From Mesorhizobium atlanticum (GTDB taxonomy: Bacteria > Pseudomonadota > Alphaproteobacteria > Rhizobiales > Rhizobiaceae), in the NCBI RefSeq assembly GCF_003289965.1, contig NZ_QMBQ01000004.1:620001-684000 (forward strand): a stretch of 64,000 bases of DNA. Reading direction: 5' to 3'. The notes below the pieces were generated by a model. The model had not been told where the DNA came from. It was given only the letters and a program-made list of their open reading frames with translations, and did no database searches. This document shows positions 16,473-25,647 of the stretch, piece by piece. Within the stretch, counting starts at the first letter, position 1; each line of letters begins with the position of its first letter. A program made the position numbers and the translations under genes.

Positions 16473-18062
16473 ATGTCCAACGAACTCGACTATCTCAGCC
16501 GGCGAGTCGCGGCCGGAAAACTCAGCCGTCGCGATTTTCTCGGTCGCGCCGCTGCGCTCGGCGTCGCCGCCACCGTTGCCAACTCGATGCTCTCCAGCGC
16601 CGTGCGCGCGGCCGGCCCGGTCAAGGGCGGCACGCTGAAGGCCGGCCTTCAGGGCGGTGAATCCACCAACAGCCTCGATCCGGCGACCTTCCTTAGCCAG
16701 GTTCCGTTCGCTTTCGGCAAGTGCTGGGGCGAAACGCTGGTCGAGCTCGCGCCGGGCGGCGGCGTCGAGTATCTCATCGCCGAGGAGATCGGCAGCTCCA
16801 AGGACGCCAAGACCTGGACGATGAAGATCCGCAAGGGCGTCCAGTTCCACAACGGCAAGGAGGTGACGCCGGACGACGTCGTGGCGACGCTGAAGCGCCA
16901 CAGTGACGAAAAATCCAAGTCGGGCGCGCTGGGCGTGCTGAAGAGCATCGACACCATCAAGGCCGATGGCGGCAATGTCGTGGTAACGCTGAAGGACCCG
17001 AACGCCGACCTGCCCTACCTCATGGCGGACTACCACCTGATCATCCAGCCGAATGGCGGCAACGACAAGCCGGATGCCGGCATCGGCACGGGCCCGTACA
17101 AGGTCACCGTCAACCAGCCAGGCGTAAAGCATGGCGGCGAACGTTTCGCCAATTACTGGCAGGCCGACAAATACGGCCATGCCGACCAGGTCGAGATCGT
17201 CGTCGTCAACGACCCGACGGCACGCATGGCCGCGCTCCAGGGCGGCCAGGTCAACATGATCAACCGCGTCGAGCCGAAGATCGTCGACCTGGTCAAGCGG
17301 CTGCCCGGCGTCACCATCCGCGCCGCTTCGGGCCGCGGCTTCTATCCGTTCAACATGTTCTGCGACACCGCGCCCTTCGACAACAACGACCTCAGGATGG
17401 CGCTGAAGCTCGCCATGGACCGCGAGGAGATGCTGACCAAGATCCTGCGCGGCTACGGCGAGGTCGGCAACGACATGCCGGTCAACAAGGCCTATCCGCT
17501 GTTCGCAGGCGATTTCGAGCAGCGCAAGTTCGATCCGGAAAAAGCCGCCGCGCTCTACAAGAAGTCGGGCCATAGCGGCTCGATCCTGCTGCGCACCTCC
17601 GACGTTGCCTTCCCGGGCGCCGTGGACGCCGCCCAGCTCTATCAGCAGAGCTGCGCCAAGGCCGGCATCAAGATCGAAATCAAGCGCGAGCCGGGCGACG
17701 GCTACTGGACGGAAGTCTGGAACAAGCAGCCCTTCTCGCTCTCCTACTGGGGCGGCCGTCCAACGCAGGACCAGATGTATTCGACCGCCTATCTCTCGAC
17801 CGCCGACTGGAACGACACGCGCTTCAAGCGGCCGGATTTCGACAAGATGGTGCTTGCGGCGCGCGGCGAGCTCGACGAAGCCAAGCGCAAGAAGATCTAC
17901 CGCGACATGGGCGAGATCATGCGCGACGAAGGCGGCCTGATCGTGCCGTTCTTCAACCAGTTCGTCGACGCGACCGGCAAGGGCGTCGAAGGGTGGGTCG
18001 ACAACCCGGCGCAGGAACTCAGCAACGGCCACGCGCTGATCGAGTGCTGGCTGCAGGCTTGA
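16473..18062 (+). CDS. ABC transporter substrate-binding protein, family 5 (peptide/opine type)
   Basis: 529-residue periplasmic receptor of the SBP_bac_5 (DppA/OppA) family. Residues 1-45 are a twin-arginine signal (KLSRRDFLGRAAALGVAAT) ending near SAVRA, so it is exported folded. WTMKIRKGVQFHNGKEVTPDDV and the GTGPYKVT block are family hallmarks. It is the first gene of a transporter operon with two permeases and a fused ATPase. A stem-loop after its stop probably keeps its mRNA level above that of the membrane genes. Ligand may be a peptide, opine, nickel complex or glycoside; the sequence alone does not decide. Confidence 0.94.
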   Translation: MSNELDYLSRRVAAGKLSRRDFLGRAAALGVAATVANSMLSSAVRAAGPVKGGTLKAGLQGGESTNSLDPATFLSQVPFAFGKCWGETLVELAPGGGVEYLIAEEIGSSKDAKTWTMKIRKGVQFHNGKEVTPDDVVATLKRHSDEKSKSGALGVLKSIDTIKADGGNVVVTLKDPNADLPYLMADYHLIIQPNGGNDKPDAGIGTGPYKVTVNQPGVKHGGERFANYWQADKYGHADQVEIVVVNDPTARMAALQGGQVNMINRVEPKIVDLVKRLPGVTIRAASGRGFYPFNMFCDTAPFDNNDLRMALKLAMDREEMLTKILRGYGEVGNDMPVNKAYPLFAGDFEQRKFDPEKAAALYKKSGHSGSILLRTSDVAFPGAVDAAQLYQQSCAKAGIKIEIKREPGDGYWTEVWNKQPFSLSYWGGRPTQDQMYSTAYLSTADWNDTRFKRPDFDKMVLAARGELDEAKRKKIYRDMGEIMRDEGGLIVPFFNQFVDATGKGVEGWVDNPAQELSNGHALIECWLQA

Positions 18063-18071
18063 CGAAGGATA

Positions 18072-18101
18072 GGAAAGGGTCGGCGCGAGCCGGCCCTTTC
18101 C
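18072..18101 (+). terminator. Stem-loop between binding-protein and permease genes
   Basis: GGAAAGGG-T-CGGC, loop GCGA, GCCG-G-CCCTTTCC forms a 13-bp RNA stem with one G-U pair, 10 bp after the binding-protein stop. No strong T-run follows. It likely acts as an mRNA stabiliser or partial attenuator that lowers permease expression relative to the receptor. Confidence 0.6.
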
Positions 18102-18161
18102 GGCATTCATGGCCTGCCTGAAAAGCGGGCACCGTCCCTTCTTCACCATTGCAGGTAGCCG

Positions 18162-19121
18162 ATGTCGTATCCGATCCTGAGATTGGTCGCTCAGCGTATC
18201 TTGCTGGGCATTGTTCTTCTGTTCGCCGTTTCGGTGTTGATCTTCGCCGGCACGCAGATCCTGCCGGGCGACGTCGCCCAGGCGATCCTTGGCCAGTCGG
18301 CGACGCCGGAGGCGCTGGCGAATTTGCGCGAGCAACTCGGGCTCAACGACCCGGCCTGGCTGCGCTACGTGCACTGGCTGTGGGGCATCCTGCATGGCGA
18401 TTTCGGCACGGCGCAGTCGAGCGGACTGGACATCGCGACCTCGATCAGCACGCGGCTGAAGAACACGCTTTTCCTGGCCGCCTGCGCGGCGATCGTCGCG
18501 GTGCCACTGGCGATCATCCTCGGGCTCATTGCGGTGCGCTATCGCAACGGCTTCGTCGACAAGCTGATTTCCGGCCTGGCGCTGGCCTCGACATCGTTCC
18601 CGGAATTCTTCATCGGCTATGTGCTGATCTTCGTGTTCGCCGTGCATTGGCAGATCTTCCCAAGCATCTCGACGGTGGATGATTCCACGCCGTTCCTCGA
18701 AAGGCTGCAGGCCGTGGTGCTGCCGGCCACGGCGCTGACGCTGGTGGTGCTCGCCCATATGATGCGCATGACGCGCGCGGCGATCCTCAATGTCATGCAG
18801 TCGGCCTATATCGAGACGGCCGAGCTCAAGGGGCTGAAGCCCTTCGACATCATCCGCAAGCATGCTTTCCCGAACGCGATCGCGCCGGTCGTCAACGTCG
18901 TCATGCTCAACCTCGCCTATCTCATCGTCGGCGTCGTGGTGGTGGAGGTGATCTTCGTCTATCCGGGCATGGGGCAATATCTGGTCGACCATGTCGCCAA
19001 GCGCGACGTGCCGGTGGTGCAGGCGGTCGGCCTGATCTTCGCCGCGGTCTACATCACGCTCAACATCGTCGCGGATATCGCCGCCATCGTGGCCAATCCA
19101 CGGCTGAGGCATCCGAAATGA
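18162..19121 (+). CDS. ABC transporter permease, DppB type
   Basis: 319-residue inner-membrane permease with about six transmembrane helices. The start, LRLVAQRILLGIVLLFAVSV, is the standard DppB first helix, followed by the LPGD-type sequence QILPGDVAQAILG. The cytoplasmic EAA loop is TAELKGLKPFDIIRKHAFPNAIAP, which docks on the ATPase. A C-terminal helix pair ends in VADIAAIVANPRLRHP. It pairs with the next permease to form the channel of the family-5 importer. Length is typical (about 320). Confidence 0.95.
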   Translation: MSYPILRLVAQRILLGIVLLFAVSVLIFAGTQILPGDVAQAILGQSATPEALANLREQLGLNDPAWLRYVHWLWGILHGDFGTAQSSGLDIATSISTRLKNTLFLAACAAIVAVPLAIILGLIAVRYRNGFVDKLISGLALASTSFPEFFIGYVLIFVFAVHWQIFPSISTVDDSTPFLERLQAVVLPATALTLVVLAHMMRMTRAAILNVMQSAYIETAELKGLKPFDIIRKHAFPNAIAPVVNVVMLNLAYLIVGVVVVEVIFVYPGMGQYLVDHVAKRDVPVVQAVGLIFAAVYITLNIVADIAAIVANPRLRHPK

Positions 19122-19179
19122 CGGGGGCATCCGAAATAACGGGCCGGATGCGGGACGACCTGAGGGGGAACTGAAGCGA

Positions 19180-20001
19180 ATGACGCTACGACAAATTCCG
19201 TTCACCGCCTGGGTCGGGCTGATCCTGACCGGCTTCTTTGCGTTCTGCGCCATCTTCGCGCCCTGGGTCGCGCCGCATGGCAATGGCGAGATCGTCGGCG
19301 ACGTGTGGGAGCCGATGTCGGCCACTCATTGGCTGGGCACCGACAATCTCGGCCGCGATCTCATCTCGCGCATGATCTATGGCGCGCGCATCACCATGGA
19401 GATCGCGGTGGCGGCGACGGCGCTGTCCTTCTCGCTGGGCTCGATCCTCGGCTTCACGGCGGCTGTCTTCGGCGGCTGGTTCGACACGCTGCTGTCGCGC
19501 TTCGTCGACCTTCTGATGTCGATCCCGACGCTGATCTTCGGCCTCGTCGTGCTGTCGGTGCTGCCGACCAACACGCTGACGCTGATCCTGGTCATGGGCA
19601 TCCTCGATTCCACCCGCGTCTACCGCCTCTCGCGCGCCGTCGCCGTCGACATCAACGTCATGGATTTCGTCGAGGCGGCCAAGCTGCGCGGCGAAGGCAA
19701 GGCCTGGATCATCTTCCGCGAAATCCTGCCCAACGCGCTGTCGCCACTGGTGGCGGAGCTCGGCGTGCGCTTCATCTTCGCGGTGCTCTTCCTGTCGGCG
19801 CTCTCCTTCCTCGGCCTCGGCGTGCAGCCGCCGGATTCGGACTGGGGCGGCATGGTCAAGGAGAACAAGGACGGCATCGTCTTCGGCATTCCGGCGGCGC
19901 TGATCCCGGCTGCGGCGATCGCTGTGCTGGCGATCTCGGTCAACCTCGTCGCCGACTGGGTGCTCAACCGCACGACGAGCCTGAAGGGAGGGCGCGGCTG
20001 A
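19180..20001 (+). CDS. ABC transporter permease, DppC type
   Basis: 273-residue second channel subunit. The N-terminal segment FTAWVGLILTGFFAFCAIF is the first helix; HWLGTDNLGRDLISRMIYGARIT is the diagnostic DppC block after it. The EAA motif is FVEAAKLRGEGKAWIIFREILPNALSP. It lies 58 bp after the DppB-like gene and its TGA shares one base with the ATG of the fused ATPase gene (TGATG), so the two are coupled. Confidence 0.95.
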   Translation: MTLRQIPFTAWVGLILTGFFAFCAIFAPWVAPHGNGEIVGDVWEPMSATHWLGTDNLGRDLISRMIYGARITMEIAVAATALSFSLGSILGFTAAVFGGWFDTLLSRFVDLLMSIPTLIFGLVVLSVLPTNTLTLILVMGILDSTRVYRLSRAVAVDINVMDFVEAAKLRGEGKAWIIFREILPNALSPLVAELGVRFIFAVLFLSALSFLGLGVQPPDSDWGGMVKENKDGIVFGIPAALIPAAAIAVLAISVNLVADWVLNRTTSLKGGRG

Positions 20002-21656
20002 TGGCCGACACCAAGGCAAATTCGGGCAAGCTCCTCGATATCCGCAACCTGCGCATCGAGGCGACCGTCTACCCGCCCGGCGAGGCGCCGAAGACCATCA
20101 CGCTGGTCCATGACGTCTCGCTGACGCTCGAAAAGGGCAAGGTGCTCGGCCTGATCGGCGAATCCGGCGCCGGCAAATCGACCATCGGCCTGTCGTCCAT
20201 GGCCTATGGCCGCGGCGGCGTGCGCATCACCGGCGGCGAGGTGATCCTCAACGGCCGCGACATCCTGAAAGCCGGCCCGAAGGGCGTGCGGGCGCTGCGC
20301 GGACGCGAGGTCTGCTATGTCGCGCAATCGGCGGCCGCGGCCTTCAATCCGGCGCACAAGCTGATCGACCAGGTGGTCGAGGCGGCCATGCTGCACGGCA
20401 CCGCGACCCGCGCCGAGGCCGAGAAGCGAGCCGTTACGCTGTTCAAGAAGCTCAGCCTGCCCAATCCCGAAACGATCGGCGAGCGCTATCCGCACCAGGT
20501 CTCCGGCGGCCAGCTGCAGCGCGTGATGACGGCGATGGCGCTCTGCTCGGAGCCCGACCTCATCGTCTTCGACGAGCCGACCACGGCGCTCGACGTGACG
20601 ACGCAAATCGACGTGCTGGCGGCGATCAAGGACGCCATCCGCGACACGCATGTGGCGGCCCTCTACATCACGCATGACCTTGCCGTCGTCGCCCAGGTGT
20701 CGGACGAGATCATGGTGCTGCGCCACGGCCGGCTGGTCGAATGGGGCGGCACGCGGCAGATCATCAAGGAGCCCCGCCAGGAATATACCAACGCGCTGGT
20801 TTCGGTGCATGAGATCGAGCACAAGGAACAGCAGCCCGGCACAACACCGTTCCTGTCGGTGAAGAATGTGACCGCTGCCTATGGCGGCGGCCATGTCAAG
20901 GTTCTGAAGAACGTCTCGGTCGACATCTATCCGGGACAGACGCTGGCCGTCGTCGGCGAGAGCGGTTCCGGCAAGTCGACGCTGGCCCGCGCCATCACCG
21001 GCCTGTTGCCGCCCGAGGAGGGCACCGTCACCTTCGACGGCAGGCCGCTTGCCAACAGGCTGGCCGACCGGCCGAAGGAGGATCTGCGCCAGCTGCAGAT
21101 GATCTACCAGATGGCCGACGTGGCGATGAACCCGCGCCAGACGGTGGGCACCATCATCGGCCGCCCGCTGGAGTTCTACTTCGGCATGAAGGGGCGCGAG
21201 CGCGACAAACGCGTCGCCGAATTGCTTGACGAGATCGAGATGGGCAAGGGTTTCGTCGATCGCTACCCGGCCGAGCTTTCCGGCGGCCAGAAGCAGCGCG
21301 TCTGCATTGCGCGCTCGCTCGCCGCGAAGCCGAAGCTGATCATCTGCGACGAGGTGACCTCGGCGCTCGACCCGCTGGTCGCCAACGGCATTCTCAAGCT
21401 CCTGCTCAACCTGCAACAGGTGGAGAAGGTCGCATATCTCTTCATCACCCATGACCTGGCGACGGTGAAGTCGATCGCCGATTCGATCGCGGTGATGTAT
21501 CGCGGCGAAGTGGTGCGCTACGGCCCCAAGAGCAAGGTGCTGACGCCGCCTTTCGACGCCTATACGGACCTGCTCTTGTCCTCCGTGCCGGAGATGGAAA
21601 TCGGCTGGCTGGAGAAGGCGATCAAAGGGCGGCGCATGGAAAGCGCCGGAAACTAG
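20001..21656 (+). CDS. ABC transporter ATP-binding protein with two fused nucleotide-binding domains
   Basis: 551-residue fusion of the DppD- and DppF-type ATPases. Domain 1 has Walker [13 protein letters not shown], signature [10 protein letters not shown] and Walker [13 protein letters not shown]. Domain 2 begins near residue 285 with Walker [14 protein letters not shown], signature [13 protein letters not shown] and Walker [13 protein letters not shown]. All catalytic residues appear intact in both. The start ATG at 20001 overlaps the upstream stop; longer in-frame sequence runs through the permease gene and is not coding here. It energises the family-5 importer and is the last transporter gene of the run. 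Confidence 0.95.
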   Translation: MADTKANSGKLLDIRNLRIEATVYPPGEAPKTITLVHDVSLTLEKGKVLGLIGESGAGKSTIGLSSMAYGRGGVRITGGEVILNGRDILKAGPKGVRALRGREVCYVAQSAAAAFNPAHKLIDQVVEAAMLHGTATRAEAEKRAVTLFKKLSLPNPETIGERYPHQVSGGQLQRVMTAMALCSEPDLIVFDEPTTALDVTTQIDVLAAIKDAIRDTHVAALYITHDLAVVAQVSDEIMVLRHGRLVEWGGTRQIIKEPRQEYTNALVSVHEIEHKEQQPGTTPFLSVKNVTAAYGGGHVKVLKNVSVDIYPGQTLAVVGESGSGKSTLARAITGLLPPEEGTVTFDGRPLANRLADRPKEDLRQLQMIYQMADVAMNPRQTVGTIIGRPLEFYFGMKGRERDKRVAELLDEIEMGKGFVDRYPAELSGGQKQRVCIARSLAAKPKLIICDEVTSALDPLVANGILKLLLNLQQVEKVAYLFITHDLATVKSIADSIAVMYRGEVVRYGPKSKVLTPPFDAYTDLLLSSVPEMEIGWLEKAIKGRRMESAGN

Positions 21657-21740
21657 AGCGCGTCACGCAGGACGACATCCGTTGAGCTGGCGTCCTCATC
21701 TTCGCGCTTCTGGAGCTTGGCCGGACCGGCCGGGCTGTCG

Positions 21741-22619
21741 ATGCTGATCCCTACCGCACAACCGCATGGAGCCCTATCCTTGGCGCTCAAATCCAAACTG
21801 CTGCTCATCATCCTTGACGGCGTGCCCTACCGGAACTGGCGCCGGCTGATGGGCAATCTCGAGGGCTGGGCGCAGTCGGGCGAAGCGCAGGTGTGGAAGA
21901 TGCGCTCGGTGCTGCCGTCGACCTCGGCCTGCTGCTATGCCTCGATCCACACCGGGGTGACGCCGCAGGTGCATGGCATCCTTTCCAACGAGATCCGCTT
22001 TCGAGTCACGCAGCCGGACATCTTCTCGGAGGTCAGCAAGGCCGGCGGCAAGACGGGAGCGGTGACCCATTCCTACTGGTCGGAGTTCTTCCGTTCGTAT
22101 CCGTTCGACCTTGTCGAGGATCTGGAGTTCGACGATCTAGGCGGGCCGATCACGCATGGCCGTTTCCACAGCATGACCGGCTACAATCTCAAGAACCAGA
22201 TGACGCCGAGCGACGTCGACCTGTTCGCGACGCTGACCATGCTGGTGAAGCGCCACGGCATCGACTACGGCATCCTGCACACCTGTACGCTGGACTCGAT
22301 GGGTCATCGCTTCGGCCATGACTGCATAGAAATGGACCATGCCTGCTACGCGATGGACGCGATGCTTGCAGCCTTCCTGCCGCAATGGCGCGCGGCCGGC
22401 TATGAAGTGATCGTGACGGCCGACCACGGCCAGACCGACCGCGGCCACCATGGCGGCCATGACGACGAGATGCAGGATTTCGCGCTCTATTATTTTGGAC
22501 CCGCGAAAGGCCCGGCCGCCGACACGCTGCTCGACCAGCTGCAGCTCGCGCCGACGGTGCTGAGCCGGCTTGGGGTTGAGATACCCGAGACGATGACGGC
22601 GAAAGTGTTTTTGGGGTGA
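21741..22619 (+). CDS. Alkaline phosphatase superfamily phosphodiesterase/nucleotide pyrophosphatase
   Basis: About 292-residue hydrolase of the type I phosphodiesterase/nucleotide pyrophosphatase group. The metal site is read from LLLIILDGVPYRNW (Asp), SVLPSTSACCYASIHTGVTP (Thr/Ser nucleophile region), TLDSMGHRFGH (Asp and His) and IVTADHGQTDRGHHGG (Asp-His plus His). No signal peptide, so probably cytoplasmic. It follows the ABC importer by about 85 bp and may remove phosphate or phosphodiester groups from the imported compound. The start is uncertain: ATG 21741 is used here, but TTG 21780, with GGAG 8 bases upstream, fits a 279-residue protein beginning just before the first strand. Confidence 0.85.
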   Translation: MLIPTAQPHGALSLALKSKLLLIILDGVPYRNWRRLMGNLEGWAQSGEAQVWKMRSVLPSTSACCYASIHTGVTPQVHGILSNEIRFRVTQPDIFSEVSKAGGKTGAVTHSYWSEFFRSYPFDLVEDLEFDDLGGPITHGRFHSMTGYNLKNQMTPSDVDLFATLTMLVKRHGIDYGILHTCTLDSMGHRFGHDCIEMDHACYAMDAMLAAFLPQWRAAGYEVIVTADHGQTDRGHHGGHDDEMQDFALYYFGPAKGPAADTLLDQLQLAPTVLSRLGVEIPETMTAKVFLG

Positions 22620-22629
22620 ATTTCACCTT

Positions 22630-22777
22630 CCCCTTCTCCCCTTGTGGGAGAAGGTGGATCGGCGCGCAGCGCCGAGACGGATGAGGGGTGTTCCAGCGGA
22701 GTGAGACGCTGGCTTTCCCTGGAGCACCCCTCATCCGGCCGCTCCGCGGCCACCTTCTCCCACAAGGGGAGAAGGGG
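22630..22777. repeat. Long intergenic inverted repeat
   Basis: A 28-bp arm at 22630-22657 (starting CCCCTTCTCCCC) is perfectly complementary to 22750-22777. Inside it a second pair, around GGATGAGGGGTG near 22678 and CACCCCTCATCC near 22726, is also complementary. The whole 148 bp can form one cruciform or RNA hairpin. It sits between the phosphodiesterase and the sigma factor genes and is of the type scattered through Mesorhizobium and related genomes. Confidence 0.9.
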
Positions 22778-22898
22778 CACCCCACCTACTGGCAACCTCC
22801 CCGCTCTTCGGTTAGCCTCCGAAAATCCTTGGCGGAGGGTGAACCTTTTTGGACCGATCAGCGACAGAGCTTCGAGGAGCCGGGCGGCTCGACCGGCC

Positions 22899-23465
22899 AT
22901 GAACGCGGCGACGGAAACCGATCGCGCGCTTGTAGACCGGGTCGCGAAGGGCGACCGGGCCGCCGTTCGGCTCCTGTTCATGCGTCACCACGCGCGGATC
23001 TACCGTTTCGTGGCGCGCCAGACGGGATCGGAAATGATGGCCGACGATATCGCAAACGAGGTTTTTCTGGAGCTGTGGAAGCAGGCGACCGGGTTCGAAG
23101 GCCGCTCTGAAGTTTCCACCTGGCTGCTCGGCATCGCCCGCTTCAAGGCGCTCTCCATGCTGCGCAAGAAGAAGGAAGACTGGATCGACGACGATGACGC
23201 GGCGCAGGTCCCCGACAGTGCCGACACGCCGGACGTCGTCACCATGAAGGAAGACAAGGCGGCCGCCTTGCGCCGCTTCGTCGATGCCTTGCCGGAAGAA
23301 CATCGCACGGTGATCGACCTTGCCTATTACCATGGCCAGTCGGTGACCGAGATCGCCGAGGTGCTCGATATTCCGGTCGCGACCGTCAAGACCAGGATGT
23401 TCTACGCCCGCAAGAAACTCGGCGAAGCCCTCAAGGCCGCCGGTTACGACAGGGGGTGGCCATGA
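22899..23465 (+). CDS. ECF-type RNA polymerase sigma factor
   Basis: 188-residue sigma-70 family protein with regions 2 and 4 only. Region 2 runs about 22-90 (FMRHHARIYRFVARQTG, ADDIANEVFLELWKQA, STWLLGIARFKALSML). Region 4 lies about 125-180 (ALPEEHRTVIDLAYYHGQS, TEIAEVLDIPVATVKTRMFYARKKL), a clear helix-turn-helix. It heads a three-gene overlapping run with an anti-sigma factor and a subtilase. The start at MNAATETD is chosen because upstream in-frame sequence crosses the palindromic repeat; the ribosome site is weak. The signal that activates it is unknown. Confidence 0.93.
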   Translation: MNAATETDRALVDRVAKGDRAAVRLLFMRHHARIYRFVARQTGSEMMADDIANEVFLELWKQATGFEGRSEVSTWLLGIARFKALSMLRKKKEDWIDDDDAAQVPDSADTPDVVTMKEDKAAALRRFVDALPEEHRTVIDLAYYHGQSVTEIAEVLDIPVATVKTRMFYARKKLGEALKAAGYDRGWP

Positions 23466-24130
23466 GCGCCGCTGAAAAGATGTCGCGCCGCGACGAGATG
23501 GAAACGCTGCTGCCGTTCTACCTGAACGGCTCGCTGGAAGGCGCCGAGCTGGAGGCCGTCGAGGAATGGCTGGCCACCGATCCAGCGGCGATGGCAGCGC
23601 TTGGCGAAGCGGAGGCCGAGTTCTCCGGCACCGCCGCCGCCAACGAGGCGATCCGCCCGCCAGCCGATGCGCTCTCCCGCTTTGCCAGGGCGCTCGACGC
23701 GGAGGCCGGCCCGGTGCGCGCGCCCGCCGGCCAATCCTGGCTCGCCAAGATCTTCGGCCGCGTCACGGCGATGCCCGCCGGCGTCGCCTGGGCGGCCGCC
23801 GCTGCGCTACTGGCACTTGTCCTGGTGCAGTCCTTCGAACGGCCGGGCGGCAAGGGCAACGATTTCGAGGTGGCCGGCGCTCAGGACGATCTGGCGAAGC
23901 TGCCTTTCGCGCTGGTCAAGTTCAAGCCGGATGCCAAGATGGCCGATATCGCCGCCTTCCTCGGCCAGAACGGACTGAAGATCGCCGGCGGCCCGACCGC
24001 CGACGGCGTGTTCCACCTGGCGATCCCGGCCAGCACGGCGGCCGATTACGACAGGCTCGTCGGCCTTGTTGCCGCCCAGCCTTTCGCGGATACTGTGATC
24101 CAGGGAAGGAAACCGGTCGATGGCGGCTAA
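23462..24130 (+). CDS. Membrane anti-sigma factor with periplasmic domain
   Basis: 222-residue single-pass membrane protein whose ATG overlaps the sigma stop (ATGA). Residues about 1-95 are a cytoplasmic anti-sigma domain (RRDEMETLLPFYLNGSLEG, VEEWLATDP) without the His-Cys-Cys zinc motif. One transmembrane helix lies about 103-122 (MPAGVAWAAAAALLALVLV). The periplasmic part, about 135-215, has the rhythm FALVKFKPDAKMADIAAFL, GLKIAGGP, VFHLAIP, which resembles the propeptide or inhibitor I9-like domain of subtilases. Its 3' end overlaps the subtilase gene by 11 bases. Anti-sigma role rests on position and domain order; the propeptide resemblance is my inference. Confidence 0.82.
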   Translation: MSAAEKMSRRDEMETLLPFYLNGSLEGAELEAVEEWLATDPAAMAALGEAEAEFSGTAAANEAIRPPADALSRFARALDAEAGPVRAPAGQSWLAKIFGRVTAMPAGVAWAAAAALLALVLVQSFERPGGKGNDFEVAGAQDDLAKLPFALVKFKPDAKMADIAAFLGQNGLKIAGGPTADGVFHLAIPASTAADYDRLVGLVAAQPFADTVIQGRKPVDGG

Positions 24131-25634
24131 AGCAATTCCAGGAAAAGTGTGCCGCGGTTTTCCGTCCGGAATTGCGAAAAGACCAAAAGTCATTCTGCAT
24201 GCGGCGCTCCTTGCGGCGGCGGCTTTTGTCGCCGCGCCTGCGTTCGCGCAGACCAATGATCCCAGCCTGACGCAAAAGCAGGTCGACTGCCTGAACCGCA
24301 CGACGGCGGCCGGCGGCGACTGCGACAAGGACGGCGGCGCCAAGGGCAGTGGCGGTGCGCCGAGCAGCGGCTCGGCCACAGGCGGCGCGGTGTTCCTGCC
24401 GGCGCTGATCGTCGATCTGTTCCCGAACCGGCCGGCGAGCGCGGCCCCGCAAGCGCCCGCGCCATCCGGTGGGACATCGCCGTCGAACGGTTCCGCCAAC
24501 GCGCCGGTGCCCACACCGACGCCGAGCGGACCCGTCACGGTGCCGCAAGGGCTCAACCTGGCTGAACCGCCGCGCGCCATTGCCGGCGAATTCGTGCCCG
24601 ACGAAGTGCTGGTGACGGTCAACGGCGATGCCGGCGTCGTGCAGCAGATCGCCAATTCCTTCGGCCTGCAGGTGCGCTCGCAGCGCCAGTCGCGGCTGCT
24701 TGGCTCGACGCTGGTGCGCTTCGGCATCACCGACGGGCGGCCTGTCGGCTTGGTGCTGGCGCAGCTCGCCGCCGACGGCCGCACGCAGCGGCGTGAGCCG
24801 AACCATATCTATTCGCTGCAGCAGGCGGCCGGCATCGTGAACTATGCTTTCGACCGCATCGCGCTCGATTCAAAACAGGCGAGCGGCGAGAATGTGCGCG
24901 TCGCCGTCATCGACACCGGCATCGACGATACCAATCCCGCGCTGAAGGGCGTCATCGCCGAGCAATATGACGCCATGCCCAATGTGCCGATCGAGAAGCG
25001 CGACCACGGCACCTCGGTCGACGGGCTGATCGCCGGTGTCGGTCCGCTGGAAGGCATGGCGCCGGGCGCGAAAATCTATCACGCGCGGGCCTTCGAAGGC
25101 GGCAAGTCGACCATGGACGTCATCCTGTCGGCGCTCGACTGGGCCGCTGAGCAGAATGTTCGCATCATCAATATGAGCTTCGTCGGTCCGAAGAACGACC
25201 TGCTCGGCACCGCCTGCCGCAATGCACGCGCCGAGGGCATGGTGCTGGTGGCAGCCGCCGGCAACAACGGGCCGAAGGCGCCCTACGGCTACCCGGCCGC
25301 CTTCGACGGCGTGATCGCCGTGACCGCCACCGACGCCAAGGACGGTCTGATGCCGCAGGCCAATCGCGGCGCCTATGTGTTCATCTCGGCGCCCGGCGTC
25401 GAAATGGTGGCGCCGAGTGGCGCCGGGTCGGACGTGGTGACCGGCACATCCTTTGCCGCCGCAATCGTGTCCGGCGCCATCGCCAACCTGATCCACGCCG
25501 CGCCCGACCGCTCGGCCGACGAGATCGAGAAGGCGCTGGCGGCAACGGCGAAGGATCTTGGGCCCAAGGGGCGGGACAATGATTTCGGCTTTGGGCTGCT
25601 GGATATCAAGGCCGCCGAAGCGGCGAAGGAGTGA
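24120..25634 (+). CDS. Secreted S8 family serine peptidase (subtilase)
   Basis: 504-residue subtilisin-like protease. Residues about 20-42 form a signal peptide ending PAFAQ. A Pro/Ser/Gly-rich linker lies about 75-145 (possible wall or periplasmic spacer). A prodomain, about 150-225 (EFVPDEVLVTVNGDAG through REPNHIY), precedes the catalytic domain. The triad is Asp in VIDTGIDDTNP, His in RDHGTSVDGL and Ser in GTSFAAAIVSG; the oxyanion Asn is in AAAGNNGP. It overlaps the anti-sigma gene and is presumably co-transcribed with it. An obvious model is that it cleaves, or is held by, the anti-sigma periplasmic domain. Confidence 0.93.
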   Translation: MAAKAIPGKVCRGFPSGIAKRPKVILHAALLAAAAFVAAPAFAQTNDPSLTQKQVDCLNRTTAAGGDCDKDGGAKGSGGAPSSGSATGGAVFLPALIVDLFPNRPASAAPQAPAPSGGTSPSNGSANAPVPTPTPSGPVTVPQGLNLAEPPRAIAGEFVPDEVLVTVNGDAGVVQQIANSFGLQVRSQRQSRLLGSTLVRFGITDGRPVGLVLAQLAADGRTQRREPNHIYSLQQAAGIVNYAFDRIALDSKQASGENVRVAVIDTGIDDTNPALKGVIAEQYDAMPNVPIEKRDHGTSVDGLIAGVGPLEGMAPGAKIYHARAFEGGKSTMDVILSALDWAAEQNVRIINMSFVGPKNDLLGTACRNARAEGMVLVAAAGNNGPKAPYGYPAAFDGVIAVTATDAKDGLMPQANRGAYVFISAPGVEMVAPSGAGSDVVTGTSFAAAIVSGAIANLIHAAPDRSADEIEKALAATAKDLGPKGRDNDFGFGLLDIKAAEAAKE

Positions 25635-25647
25635 GTCCAGGCAGTCG

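Noticed and set aside
16413..19325. 970-codon minus-strand open frame
   Set aside because: Antisense to the ABC transporter receptor and permease genes; Arg/His/Asp-rich composition typical of GC-rich shadow frames.
19620..21452. 610-codon minus-strand open frame
   Set aside because: Antisense to the permease and fused ATPase genes, whose motifs are intact on the plus strand.
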